DNA of 61,586 nt from an uncultured Paraprevotella sp. (GTDB lineage Bacteria; Bacteroidota; Bacteroidia; Bacteroidales; Bacteroidaceae). Shown here piece by piece: positions 35,828-44,379 of the stretch. Numbering within the stretch: the first letter of the stretch is position 1; each line of letters opens with the position of its first letter. The position numbers and the translations under genes were made by a program. The stretch covers positions 1-61,586 of the forward strand of contig CAMWUI010000015.1 of the NCBI GenBank assembly GCA_947177395.1. Reading direction: 5' to 3'. Under the pieces are notes generated by a model. The model did no database searches. It worked only from the letters and a program-made list of their open reading frames with translations, and was not told the origin of the DNA.

Positions 35828-37405
35828 TTATGGTTGATAAATAATGTTTTCGCGGTAGATGACGTCTACGATGTCGGCAAATCCGCCGTACTCTTCGACT
35901 GGGACTGCGTCGAGGAAATTACCCTCGTTGTCAAATCCGTCGTAGATGCGCAGAGTGCTTTCGCCGGAAGTCGTGTTCCTGCTGCCTACGATGAGGTCGT
36001 AAGAACGGTTTTCGGGATCGTCCTGTTCCCAAAGGTAGAACTTCAGCAACGTGATTTCTTCGCCTTCGGGCAACGTGAATTCAAGCCGTGCGACGGGCGT
36101 GCCGTCCGTGAAGTTGACGCGATACACGTTGCGGCCTACGCTGTAATAGAGGAATGTCTTCAGGGAGCTGAATGCGAAATGTGTGGCGGAGACGATGTCC
36201 GTGCAGGCGGAAAGATCGGCATGGTAGGCCTTCTCGTAGGCGTAGCCGTACTTGGCGTTGGCGAAGGAATAAAGGTCGCCGAGGATGATCCCGTAGAGGA
36301 AGCGCTGACTGCCCTTGCCCAGGATGGCATAAGTCATTCCGTTTTCGTCCTGATTGCGGTCGTAACGTGTGTTGCCGAGGGCGACCAGTTCCATCCGGTC
36401 TGTCCGTCTGGGCCATGTGAAGAGTTCGTCGTTGAGGACAGGGAAACCGATGCCGGCCAGTTCGTCCATCGGTATGTCTCTCAGATTGTCAAGTCCGAGT
36501 GATGAGAATTCCTGTGCACAGAGGACGAAGCGTCGGTTCGTGCGGTCCCACATCATGAAGGCCGGAACAATCTGCAGGGCGTTTTTGGCATTGTAACCTG
36601 CCGAGGGCGAGACATAGAACTGGTTGGAACGCGCGCTGCCGAAGAGTCCGTCTCCCATGAGCGTGTTGCAATAGTAGATGCGTCCTGCCGGGTCGATAAT
36701 AATCTTGCCGGGGAAGTGGGTGCTGAGGTGCTGTACGCCTCCGGTGTAAACCCCGTTGCCGAACTCATTGCCGATAAGATAAGACTCATCCCATAGAAAT
36801 TCGTTGTTGCTCAGCCGTGTGCATCCGTCTCCGGTGACGAGGTAGAAAGGCTCTTCCATCCGGGGATCGCATACAATCTGGTATGGGGCTTTCCAGTTGC
36901 CCGGCTCGCTGCCCTGCAACAGGTCGCGGTAGACATTATCAGTGGTCTTGATGTGTGATACCATGTCGAGCCGTGTCCGTCCGTTGTCGGAACACAGGAC
37001 GAGCCAGCCGAGCGAAGTCGGGGTGTTGACCTGCAGGGAAGCTGTTCGCTGATAGTAGATGCCCGTGGTGCGTTCCCTGACGGTGAATGCCAGCAGATAG
37101 TTCCCTTGGGGGAGCGAGAGAGTTGTGTTCAGATTCTGGTCAGTGCCTATTACTATCGGTTTTTGCTGTCCGGTTTGGTCGTATGCTTTCCATTCGTACG
37201 TGTATGCGTCCGGATTGAAGGGTGTGGCCTCGATCTGTGGTGTGATGCTGAAGTGCTCTCGTGAGATGGCTTCGTAAGAGGCCGCGAAGCGGATATTTAT
37301 GTCGTTGAGCGTACGGTAGTCGTAGTTGCCTTGGTCATCGGCACAGGCGATACAGAGCAGAGGCAGTAGCCATCCTGTCAGTCTGATAAGGAACGTTTGT
37401 TTCAT
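35828..37405 (-). CDS. PKD-like family lipoprotein of a SusCD locus
   Basis: A 525-residue lipoprotein with lipobox LLPLLCIAC. The N-terminal FAASYEAISREHFSITPQIE and YTYEWKAYDQTGQQ form a PKD-like beta-sandwich, and the rest looks like a propeller or repeated beta domain. It matches the PKD-like lipoproteins often encoded next to DUF4843 and SusD genes. It is probably a surface-exposed accessory binding protein. Gaps to its neighbours are 20-22 bp. Confidence 0.8.
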   Translation of the reverse strand: MKQTFLIRLTGWLLPLLCIACADDQGNYDYRTLNDINIRFAASYEAISREHFSITPQIEATPFNPDAYTYEWKAYDQTGQQKPIVIGTDQNLNTTLSLPQGNYLLAFTVRERTTGIYYQRTASLQVNTPTSLGWLVLCSDNGRTRLDMVSHIKTTDNVYRDLLQGSEPGNWKAPYQIVCDPRMEEPFYLVTGDGCTRLSNNEFLWDESYLIGNEFGNGVYTGGVQHLSTHFPGKIIIDPAGRIYYCNTLMGDGLFGSARSNQFYVSPSAGYNAKNALQIVPAFMMWDRTNRRFVLCAQEFSSLGLDNLRDIPMDELAGIGFPVLNDELFTWPRRTDRMELVALGNTRYDRNQDENGMTYAILGKGSQRFLYGIILGDLYSFANAKYGYAYEKAYHADLSACTDIVSATHFAFSSLKTFLYYSVGRNVYRVNFTDGTPVARLEFTLPEGEEITLLKFYLWEQDDPENRSYDLIVGSRNTTSGESTLRIYDGFDNEGNFLDAVPVEEYGGFADIVDVIYRENIIYQP

Positions 37406-37425
37406 GTCCGTCGGAGATTAAATAG

Positions 37426-38241
37426 TTAAGACGCGATGGGGGTGAAGTCCAGCAGCCGGCGTTCGTCGCCCTGTGCTTCCGGATCGACGAGGGCGTCCGG
37501 ATCCACGTCGCCCTTTTCGTAGCCCAGCAGGATGTTGAGTTGGGTGGTCAGGTATTTGTTCACTTCGCGCTGGATATATATCCATTTGTTGAAAGGGATG
37601 GCTCCGGCTGTGTTATAGGCCGTCGGGTCAACTACGTTGCTGAAAAGTTTCCATAGCAGACGGAGTTTCCTTTCGGAGAAGGCCCCTACGTATTCCGGAC
37701 GCCAGCCTGCCGGTGCTGCGGAATAGTAGTCGGAGAAGTCGATGCGGTAGGTCAGGACATCGGCTTCTGCCAATTGCCCGTTACTGGTTATATTCTGTTT
37801 AAGGAATGTGGTGAAGTATTCGTTGGAATGCAGTTCCAGAAAGACGGATTTGAGTTCCGTGCGGAGAGATTCCGTGCGACGGAGACGCACGATGTAGACG
37901 AACGAGGACGTATGGGCCGGCATGACTGCGGGGGTGATGAGCTCGTAGTCTGTATGTTCCTCTGCGTTGTCGGAATAGACCCGTATGTTCACGGGACGGT
38001 CCTCGGCCGACTGACGTCCGAGTGACTGGATACTTACCGGGACGTCCAGTGTTTCGACATGGTCGGGCTGATAGACGAAAGTCACGATGGTGGAGTCCGT
38101 GGGGGTGTTGTAAGCGTCGCGGTTGTTGAAATAAATGCCATCCGGGGCGCTGTACAGGTCGGGTACCTGCTCATGGCAGGCACAAAGGGTTCCCAGCGTG
38201 AAACTGGCGAACAGGGCGTATCTTGTTGCGGATTTTATCAT
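37426..38241 (-). CDS. DUF4843 lipoprotein of a SusCD locus
   Basis: A 271-residue lipoprotein with lipobox FTLGTLCAC and then SAPDGIYFNNRDAYNTPTDS, the usual start of DUF4843 domains (a Calx-beta-like fold). The middle includes VETLDVPVSIQSLGRQSAED and VFLELHSNEYFTT. It probably sits on the cell surface with the SusD-like protein. Located 13 bp after susD and 20 bp before the PKD-like gene. Confidence 0.8.
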   Translation of the reverse strand: MIKSATRYALFASFTLGTLCACHEQVPDLYSAPDGIYFNNRDAYNTPTDSTIVTFVYQPDHVETLDVPVSIQSLGRQSAEDRPVNIRVYSDNAEEHTDYELITPAVMPAHTSSFVYIVRLRRTESLRTELKSVFLELHSNEYFTTFLKQNITSNGQLAEADVLTYRIDFSDYYSAAPAGWRPEYVGAFSERKLRLLWKLFSNVVDPTAYNTAGAIPFNKWIYIQREVNKYLTTQLNILLGYEKGDVDPDALVDPEAQGDERRLLDFTPIAS

Positions 38242-38254
38242 GCGGTGATTTTGT

Positions 38255-39766
38255 TTATTGTCGGTTTTCGGTTTCCGTATCGGGCAGTGGCACGACGTAT
38301 AGTTTCTCCGAAGCTCTCATGAACTGGCTTGGCGCCTCGAACACGGTAAGTATGGAAGAGTAGTTGCGTTTGTAGAAGAAGAAAATCTGTCCTTCGCCAT
38401 ACAGTTCGCGTACGATTTCGTAGTTGAGGAAGCGGGGCGCGTAAGTAGCTTCGTTCATAGGCTCAACTCCCCGGTGCTCTCTCAGGCGGTTGGCCCATTG
38501 TGCCATGAGGGGGCGTTCTTCCGTTTCTTCATACAGGTCGGCGAGGATGAGATACATTTCACCGAGGCGTATCATAGGTACAATGGTATTTTCGATGATT
38601 CCAGTGTCCGTGATGTCGGCATATTTGTAGAAATAATAATCGTTTCCGCTTTTACGCCAGTTGGCGATGTAGCGGTAATCATCCGTGGAGCCGCCGTATT
38701 CCGTTCCTCCTCCGAAGTAAGGCGCTTCCAGCAGGGCTGGATCCATTCTCAACACGGGTTGTGGGCTGTGGTTCGGGTCGTTGTTGTTCTTGAACAGGAG
38801 GTTGCGCTTAACGTTGGTCAGTCCGAATATCACTTCTGTAGCAAAGATACGGTCGATGTTCCGGGGTGTGCCGAGGATATTCGCCTTGTCCACGAACGGA
38901 AAGTGTTGCGGGGCAATGGAGATGATACCTTCCGCGTATTCTCTGGCCTTGGATTTGTATTCGTCTTGTCCATCGCCTTCATAGGCGGCGATATAGTGGT
39001 AAGCCCGGGCCAACAGCGCCTGCACTGCGTAGTAGTTGAGCCGCAGGGTGCGGTATTGAAGGAAGTTATCCCCCATGGTGCTGTGGCTCATGAGATGATT
39101 GTTTGCGGAGACGATGGGGTCGTCCTTGAGCAGTGTCTCAGCCTCTGTGAGGTCCTCTATTACGCGACGCATGACTTCTGTTCCAGACAATAATTCCTGA
39201 ACTTGCAGGGTTGTGGAAGTTGCGTAGGGAATGCTTTTCTTTTCCGGTGTGAGCTTGTAGACAGGACCGAAGAGGCGGAACATGTCGAAATGGAGCAATG
39301 CGCGCAATGCCAGCGCTTCTCCCCGTATCAGGTTGTAATTGTTGCCGGTGAAAACATCGCGATGGGCATTCATGTTTTCTAACAATGTGTTACAGTTCAG
39401 AATCAGGGCATACGCCTTATTCCATGTCTTGTCGAGCCTGTTACGCCAATACTGGCTCGTGAAATTTCGGTTGTTCAGGTCGATGTAGTTGCTCCAAGTC
39501 TGTTGGTCCGTGCCGATCAGGTAGGAGCCGGCCATGATTTCCACCATTTCCACGGTGAGCGTCTGTCCGTACAGCTCGTCTTTGTTCAGGTCGATGTAAA
39601 TGCCGTTGAGGAGTTTCTTGAATCCGTCCTGCGAACTGAGCAGGTCGTCTTCAGCCATCTGATCGTATGGCTTTACTTCCAGCCAGTCGCTGCATCCGGC
39701 GGCGGACAGGAGGATGACGAAAGTGAGGGCAAGGTAGCTTATAATTTGTTTCATCATGTGTGTCAT
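38255..39766 (-). CDS. SusD/RagB-family outer membrane nutrient-binding lipoprotein
   Basis: A 503-residue lipoprotein with lipobox VILLSAAGC and SDWLEVKPYDQMAEDDLLSS, typical of the SusD N-terminus. TPR-like segments (GEALALRALLHFDMFRLFGP) and the C-terminal MIRLGEMYLILADLYEETEE are characteristic. It captures ligand and acts as the lid of the SusC barrel. The ATG at 39766 immediately follows the SusC stop; in-frame ATGs at 39757 and 39754 are equally plausible. The ligand is unknown. Confidence 0.92.
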   Translation of the reverse strand: MTHMMKQIISYLALTFVILLSAAGCSDWLEVKPYDQMAEDDLLSSQDGFKKLLNGIYIDLNKDELYGQTLTVEMVEIMAGSYLIGTDQQTWSNYIDLNNRNFTSQYWRNRLDKTWNKAYALILNCNTLLENMNAHRDVFTGNNYNLIRGEALALRALLHFDMFRLFGPVYKLTPEKKSIPYATSTTLQVQELLSGTEVMRRVIEDLTEAETLLKDDPIVSANNHLMSHSTMGDNFLQYRTLRLNYYAVQALLARAYHYIAAYEGDGQDEYKSKAREYAEGIISIAPQHFPFVDKANILGTPRNIDRIFATEVIFGLTNVKRNLLFKNNNDPNHSPQPVLRMDPALLEAPYFGGGTEYGGSTDDYRYIANWRKSGNDYYFYKYADITDTGIIENTIVPMIRLGEMYLILADLYEETEERPLMAQWANRLREHRGVEPMNEATYAPRFLNYEIVRELYGEGQIFFFYKRNYSSILTVFEAPSQFMRASEKLYVVPLPDTETENRQ

Positions 39767-42700
39767 TTAAAAAGTTGCGGACAGGGAGAAAGAGACCGTG
39801 CGGGCGAACGGATAGTCGATGCCTCGTTCGGCTTTTACGGTGGAGCAGCGGAAGATGTCGTTCATGTTGGCCTGCAGGGTCAGTGCGGATAGGCCGGCTT
39901 TCTTGATGAAAGATTGCGTGAAGTCATATCCGATACTGAAAGATTCTCCGATAAACGTATTTTCGTCCATGACGAAGCGTGAGGATTTCTCTGTTTTCTG
40001 TATCATGGAGATTCCCTTGAACTGCGCTTCTTGTCCAGGGGTGGACCAACGGTCGTACAAGGCGCGTCTGTCCTGATTGTAGTTGATTCCGTCGAGATCG
40101 ATGTTTTCCACCTTATTATATAGGTCGGAGTTGAAAATCTGTCCTCCGATTTGGTAGCGGAAGTAACATCCCAGTGAAAATCCTTTGTAGTAGAGTGTTG
40201 TTCCTAATACACCTTCCACCTTGGGCTGTGTGTCGCCGACGACAACTTCGTCGTTTACATCGTATTCGAAGGAATAACTTCCGTCTTTCTTTATGAATAG
40301 TTCCTTACCGGTAGCAGGGTCTATACCGGCGGAACGCACGGCCCAGATGGCGGTGGGGCTTCCGCCGTCGTAATAACGGGTCGTCCCGGTGACGGATGTC
40401 TGACCGGCCTTGTTCAGGTCGCTCAGCGAATTGCCGATGTTGGCATATCTGGATTTGTTGGTTCGTGCGTTCAGACTGATACCCCAGTTGATGCCTTTCT
40501 TGATATTGTGGATGGGAGAGACGCGCAAGGTGGCCTCCAGTCCGTTGGCCTTCTGTTGCCCGGCGTTCATGGCTACGCTTTTTACGCCCACGGAACCGGG
40601 TGTGGTGATTACCGCCAGCAGTGGGTCTGTTACTTTGCGGTACAAGTCCAGGGTGACGCCAAGACGGTTGTCGAACATGGCGATGTCTGTACCGATGGTG
40701 TAGTTGATGGTGTTCTGCCACTGCAGGTCGGGGTTACCCAGCGAGGAGATAAGGACGCCGGCTCCGAATACATTGGTCATCCAGCCGTTGAAGGCATAAG
40801 TTGTGAATGCCTGGTAAGCGGAGAAGTTCTGGTTGCCGGGGTTCCCGACAGAACCGCGTAACTTGAGGAGTTGAAACAGTGAACTGTCGCCCATAAACTT
40901 CTCCTTGTGGATGTTCCATCCGAGTCCGACCGACCACGTATCGCGGAAGCGATGGCTGGCACCGAACATGGAGGCTCCGTCCCGACGGTAGTTCATATCG
41001 AGCAGATAGCGGTTGTCGTAGGCATATCCTCCGTTTACGTAGAAACTGACGGCGCGTGTCGTGCTTTCAGAGTAGGAAGGTTTGCCGCCGTCGGGGTAAC
41101 GGTTGGCGAACGACGGCGCTCCGAACTGGTCTTCCGTGAATCCGGTTGCCTTATAGCCGTTTCGGGTACGCGACTGGCTGGAGAAGTTGAAGCCTCCTAC
41201 CAGGTTGAGCATGTGGACGTCTTTGAACAGTTTGCCGTATGTGACGGACACGTCGCCCTCGTAACTGAACGTTTTGGCACCTGTATAGTCGAACGAACCC
41301 TTTTCCATGTCGTTCATGCTGTCGAAATCCGTATGCAGAGGAGACAGCCGTTGTTCAGTCGTAGTGTTGCTGCGCGAAATCTTGAATTTGGCCCGTGCCC
41401 GCAGATCGTTTGTGGCAAACCATTCGGCGATGAAATTGTTGGTGAATCCGAATTCGTCGCTCTGGTCGTAGTTGTTCAGGCTTGCGTTCCACAAAGGGTT
41501 GGGTACCGGAGCTTCGTCTTCTGTCGTAGGTACATACAAATATTTGTCTATGCCGCCTTCCGCATTATATTTGCGATAATAGGGGTTGGCCCGTGCATAT
41601 TCGGAAAAGAATACGGTCGGGTCTGTCGTGTTCAGATAGTTTATGCTCAGTTTGTTGCTGAACTGAAAGCTGCCGGTACGGTATATTAGGTCGAGGTTGC
41701 CGGCCAAAGTCTGCCGACGGGAATCCTTCATGACCCCGTTCGTGTTGCCGTATGAGAATCCAAGTCCGTACAGTATTTTTTCCTCTCCTCCTTCCGCGTA
41801 AATGTTGTGCTTTTGTGTGAATCCGGTTCTTAACGGTTCGCTCAGCCAGTATGTGTCTACTCCGCGGGCAATCTCTTTTCTCCGTTCATTCAGAAGATTG
41901 TCCAGTTTTAACTGGTTGAGCGGGTTGTTTGTCCGGTCTTTATAAATGCCGGCCAGTTCTTCGAACTCCAATTTCTCCTCTGCATTCATCAGGTTGTAGT
42001 CGGTGAGGTCGGCCGTCGTGACACCGAAGTCTCCCTTGTAGCTCAGTCTCAATCGTCCTTTTTCCGGTTTCACGGTCTCGATGACGACAACGCCGTTAGC
42101 CGCCTTTGACCCGTAGATTGCCGTCGAGGCTGCGTCTTTCAGAATCGTGACGGAAGCTACGCGACTCATGTTCAGGTCCGATATGGTCTGCACGTCAGTC
42201 TCGAATCCGTCCAATATGAACAGCGGTTGGTTAGGATCTGTACCGTATTCCTCTTTCAGTCCCATGATACTGCTTTTACCGCGTATCTCAATGTCAGGCA
42301 TTCGGTTTGGGTCGGAACCGAACTGTATATTGTCTGCTATCTTAAAAGAAGGATCCAGGGTTTTGAGGCTTTGCAATACATTCTGGGTCCCGACTTTCTT
42401 CAGTTCAATGCCTTTGTAGGTGGCTGCAGAACCGGTGAAACTTTCTTTCTTACGCTGATAAATACCTGTCACCACCACTTCTTCGATGGCTGTGGAGCTG
42501 GGAGAGAGAACAATACGTTTGAAATCGCTTATATTGTTGCTGTTCAATTCCATCTCGACTTTGTCGTATCCGACAAAACTGAAAGAGACTTTATAAGTAC
42601 CTTTCGGGACAGTGAAAGAGAAGGCTCCGTCCATGTCCGTGAGGGCGACGGCTTCGGTCGGTCCCTGAATGCGGATGGAGACACCTATCATGGTTTCATT

Positions 42701-42883
42701 GATTTCTTTGTCCACAACGACTCCTTTTACCGTCATTTTATCCTTGACGGAACGCAACGTGTCCTGCGGAATTTCAGGTGTGGCAGTTGCGGCCAGGGAT
42801 GGCAAGCATAGGAATACCGATATCCCTATCAGCAGAAGGGCTTTCGGGCAAAAGAGATGTTTGGGCTTTAGGTATAGGCTCAT
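39767..42883 (-). CDS. SusC/RagA-family TonB-dependent outer membrane transporter
   Basis: A 1038-residue transporter. A signal peptide is followed by a carboxypeptidase-regulatory-like domain (KGVVVDKEINETMIGVSIRI, then FSFVGYDKVEMEL). Next come the TonB-box region IEEVVVTG, the plug (LFILDGFETDVQTISDLNMS, STAIYGSKAANGVVVIET) and the beta-barrel, ending VSFSLSATF with a terminal Phe. It imports a SusD-bound ligand using TonB energy. No regulator or glycan-active enzyme is adjacent. It lies 88 bp downstream of a separate secreted protein gene, with a stable hairpin in the gap. Confidence 0.95.
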   Translation of the reverse strand: MSLYLKPKHLFCPKALLLIGISVFLCLPSLAATATPEIPQDTLRSVKDKMTVKGVVVDKEINETMIGVSIRIQGPTEAVALTDMDGAFSFTVPKGTYKVSFSFVGYDKVEMELNSNNISDFKRIVLSPSSTAIEEVVVTGIYQRKKESFTGSAATYKGIELKKVGTQNVLQSLKTLDPSFKIADNIQFGSDPNRMPDIEIRGKSSIMGLKEEYGTDPNQPLFILDGFETDVQTISDLNMSRVASVTILKDAASTAIYGSKAANGVVVIETVKPEKGRLRLSYKGDFGVTTADLTDYNLMNAEEKLEFEELAGIYKDRTNNPLNQLKLDNLLNERRKEIARGVDTYWLSEPLRTGFTQKHNIYAEGGEEKILYGLGFSYGNTNGVMKDSRRQTLAGNLDLIYRTGSFQFSNKLSINYLNTTDPTVFFSEYARANPYYRKYNAEGGIDKYLYVPTTEDEAPVPNPLWNASLNNYDQSDEFGFTNNFIAEWFATNDLRARAKFKISRSNTTTEQRLSPLHTDFDSMNDMEKGSFDYTGAKTFSYEGDVSVTYGKLFKDVHMLNLVGGFNFSSQSRTRNGYKATGFTEDQFGAPSFANRYPDGGKPSYSESTTRAVSFYVNGGYAYDNRYLLDMNYRRDGASMFGASHRFRDTWSVGLGWNIHKEKFMGDSSLFQLLKLRGSVGNPGNQNFSAYQAFTTYAFNGWMTNVFGAGVLISSLGNPDLQWQNTINYTIGTDIAMFDNRLGVTLDLYRKVTDPLLAVITTPGSVGVKSVAMNAGQQKANGLEATLRVSPIHNIKKGINWGISLNARTNKSRYANIGNSLSDLNKAGQTSVTGTTRYYDGGSPTAIWAVRSAGIDPATGKELFIKKDGSYSFEYDVNDEVVVGDTQPKVEGVLGTTLYYKGFSLGCYFRYQIGGQIFNSDLYNKVENIDLDGINYNQDRRALYDRWSTPGQEAQFKGISMIQKTEKSSRFVMDENTFIGESFSIGYDFTQSFIKKAGLSALTLQANMNDIFRCSTVKAERGIDYPFARTVSFSLSATF
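40111..40122 (-). repeat. Dispersed AT-rich motif core inside susC
   Basis: CCTTATTATATA, the exact reverse complement of the 12-bp core TATATAATAAGG. It falls within coding sequence (codons for Leu-Tyr-Asn-Lys-Val region). Confidence 0.6.
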
Positions 42884-42910
42884 TTTATAGGCTCTTTATG
42901 GAAATAGAGC

Positions 42911-42953
42911 GAAACGAAGAACGTCCTGTCGTGCCAGGACATATCTTCGTTTC
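42911..42953 (-). terminator. Long hairpin between the secreted protein gene and susC
   Basis: GAAACGAAGA (42911-42920) pairs perfectly with TCTTCGTTTC (42944-42953). An inner stem pairs GTCCTG (42923-42928) with CAGGAC (42935-42940). It lies 19 bp after the upstream gene's stop on the minus strand. It may terminate or process the upstream transcript before susC; no long U-tract follows. Confidence 0.6.
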
Positions 42954-42971
42954 GGATAATAAATGATTATG

Positions 42972-44132
42972 TTATTTGACGATGACTTTCGTACTGCGGT
43001 CACCGGCTTTTACGAGGTAAATACCAGCCGGTAGTCCGTTGGCTGATACCGTGTCGTCATAAGCTGCGGCTACGATTGTTCCCTGTGCGTTGTATATTCG
43101 GATGTCTGTCGCTTCGGGAACTGTGATTCGCAATGCGCCGGGTTGTGCGGTTATATCCATGGAGCCGGCAGACAATGTACGGATACCGGTGCTGCCCGAA
43201 ACCTTTTTCGCGTTTCCGGCAAGGAAGGTGAACATAAGCGGCATTGTCAGCACATCGTCGGCTCCATTGTCCAGAATGAAGAAACTGGGAGTCGTCAACT
43301 GGCCGTCTTCCACGAAGAAAATGGGCTGGGCATTGTAGTTGAACATTCCCTGGGTATTTTCGGGTCTGACACCGAAATACATGTTGTTCGGCAAGGCTGC
43401 GCGTATGGGCAACACAATCAGTCCGGCTTCCGGATAGAATTCGGCTTCGATGGTCACGTCTTTGATTCCGAAAAATCCTTTCAGGATGACAGTATCGTTT
43501 GTTCCCTCCTTGCTTCTGATAGTGAACGGGAATACAAGGTCCGCTTCATCGACCAGTGCGAAATCGAGGTAATCCGAAACAAAGTCATACGTACCGGTGA
43601 TGTCTTCTATCGTTTTGTTGCGTGTCTCTTTGGTCAGGGTGAATCCGGCGGAATATCCTGCCAGGCTGTAAGAAGCCTTGGCGTCCGGATCCGAGATTCT
43701 TGCGTTGAAATCCGCGTTGGACGTAAGAATGATGCTGTTTCCGTTTCCGGAAACCGTCAGATCCATAGCGGTGAGTTGTACGGCCATATAGGACGTGTAG
43801 AACGTTCCGCACAAGATGCTGCCCGGGAATTTTGTCTCGCTACCGGGAATTTTGCTTTTCAGCGTTCCTTCTTCCTGATTGTAGACTAGAACGGAAGCGC
43901 CACTGTATCCCATCATACCCAATAATTTCACTTCGTTTTCTCCGTCTCCGGGAAGGATGGCTACATAATAATTGTTTTCTGCAGGGATTGTAGCTACATC
44001 AGCCAGCGTGCATTCTCCGTTGAACATATAGCGGCCGTATAAGTCCGTGATAGCCGGGTTCTGGGCGTCCGCAAAGTGAACTGCAAACAATAGCAGAATA
44101 ACTATCTGTGCTCTGAGTGTAAGATTCTTCAT
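42972..44132 (-). CDS. Secreted protein with type-A sorting-domain-like C-terminus, function unknown
   Basis: A 386-residue protein with a signal peptide (LRAQIVILLLFAVHFADAQ). The body is beta-rich with two related segments (ITDLYGRYMFNGECTLAD and IEDITGTYDFVSDYLDFALV), suggesting an internal duplication. The end (DIRIYNAQGTIVAAAYDD, then GLPAGIYLVKAGDRSTKVIV) strongly resembles type-A C-terminal sorting domains of the type 9 secretion system. It precedes susC on the same strand and may supply a surface partner of the locus. Confidence 0.7.
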   Translation of the reverse strand: MKNLTLRAQIVILLLFAVHFADAQNPAITDLYGRYMFNGECTLADVATIPAENNYYVAILPGDGENEVKLLGMMGYSGASVLVYNQEEGTLKSKIPGSETKFPGSILCGTFYTSYMAVQLTAMDLTVSGNGNSIILTSNADFNARISDPDAKASYSLAGYSAGFTLTKETRNKTIEDITGTYDFVSDYLDFALVDEADLVFPFTIRSKEGTNDTVILKGFFGIKDVTIEAEFYPEAGLIVLPIRAALPNNMYFGVRPENTQGMFNYNAQPIFFVEDGQLTTPSFFILDNGADDVLTMPLMFTFLAGNAKKVSGSTGIRTLSAGSMDITAQPGALRITVPEATDIRIYNAQGTIVAAAYDDTVSANGLPAGIYLVKAGDRSTKVIVK

Positions 44133-44166
44133 ATTTTCGTTCGTGAATAAAATAGGTAAAACACTG

Positions 44167-44174
44167 CGAAGTTA
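44167..44174 (-). promoter_or_regulatory. Possible -7 element for the SusCD locus
   Basis: On the minus strand TAACTTCG, one mismatch to TAnnTTTG, 35 bp before the start codon of the 386-residue protein. Confidence 0.35.
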
Positions 44175-44340
44175 TAAAAAATAATCGATATTCTTTTTAT
44201 GGGTAGTGTTGTTTTAACTTCTATAAAAGAATATTTTGAGGTCGTGGAATCGTTCGGCCGATTCTTTGCCATTCAAGTCTATTTCTCCTTTTATGGGATT
44301 CCTTTGCAGTCAGGTTTGTATTTCGTTCGGCAAAAAGTGT

Positions 44341-44348
44341 TACCTTTG
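44341..44348 (+). promoter_or_regulatory. topB promoter -7 element
   Basis: TACCTTTG, exact match, 32 bp upstream of the topB start. A TTTG at 44315-44318 lies 22 bp upstream, slightly long for the -33 box. Confidence 0.55.
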
Positions 44349-44379
44349 CTTGCATTTTTTAAACAGGCACCAAGAATAA

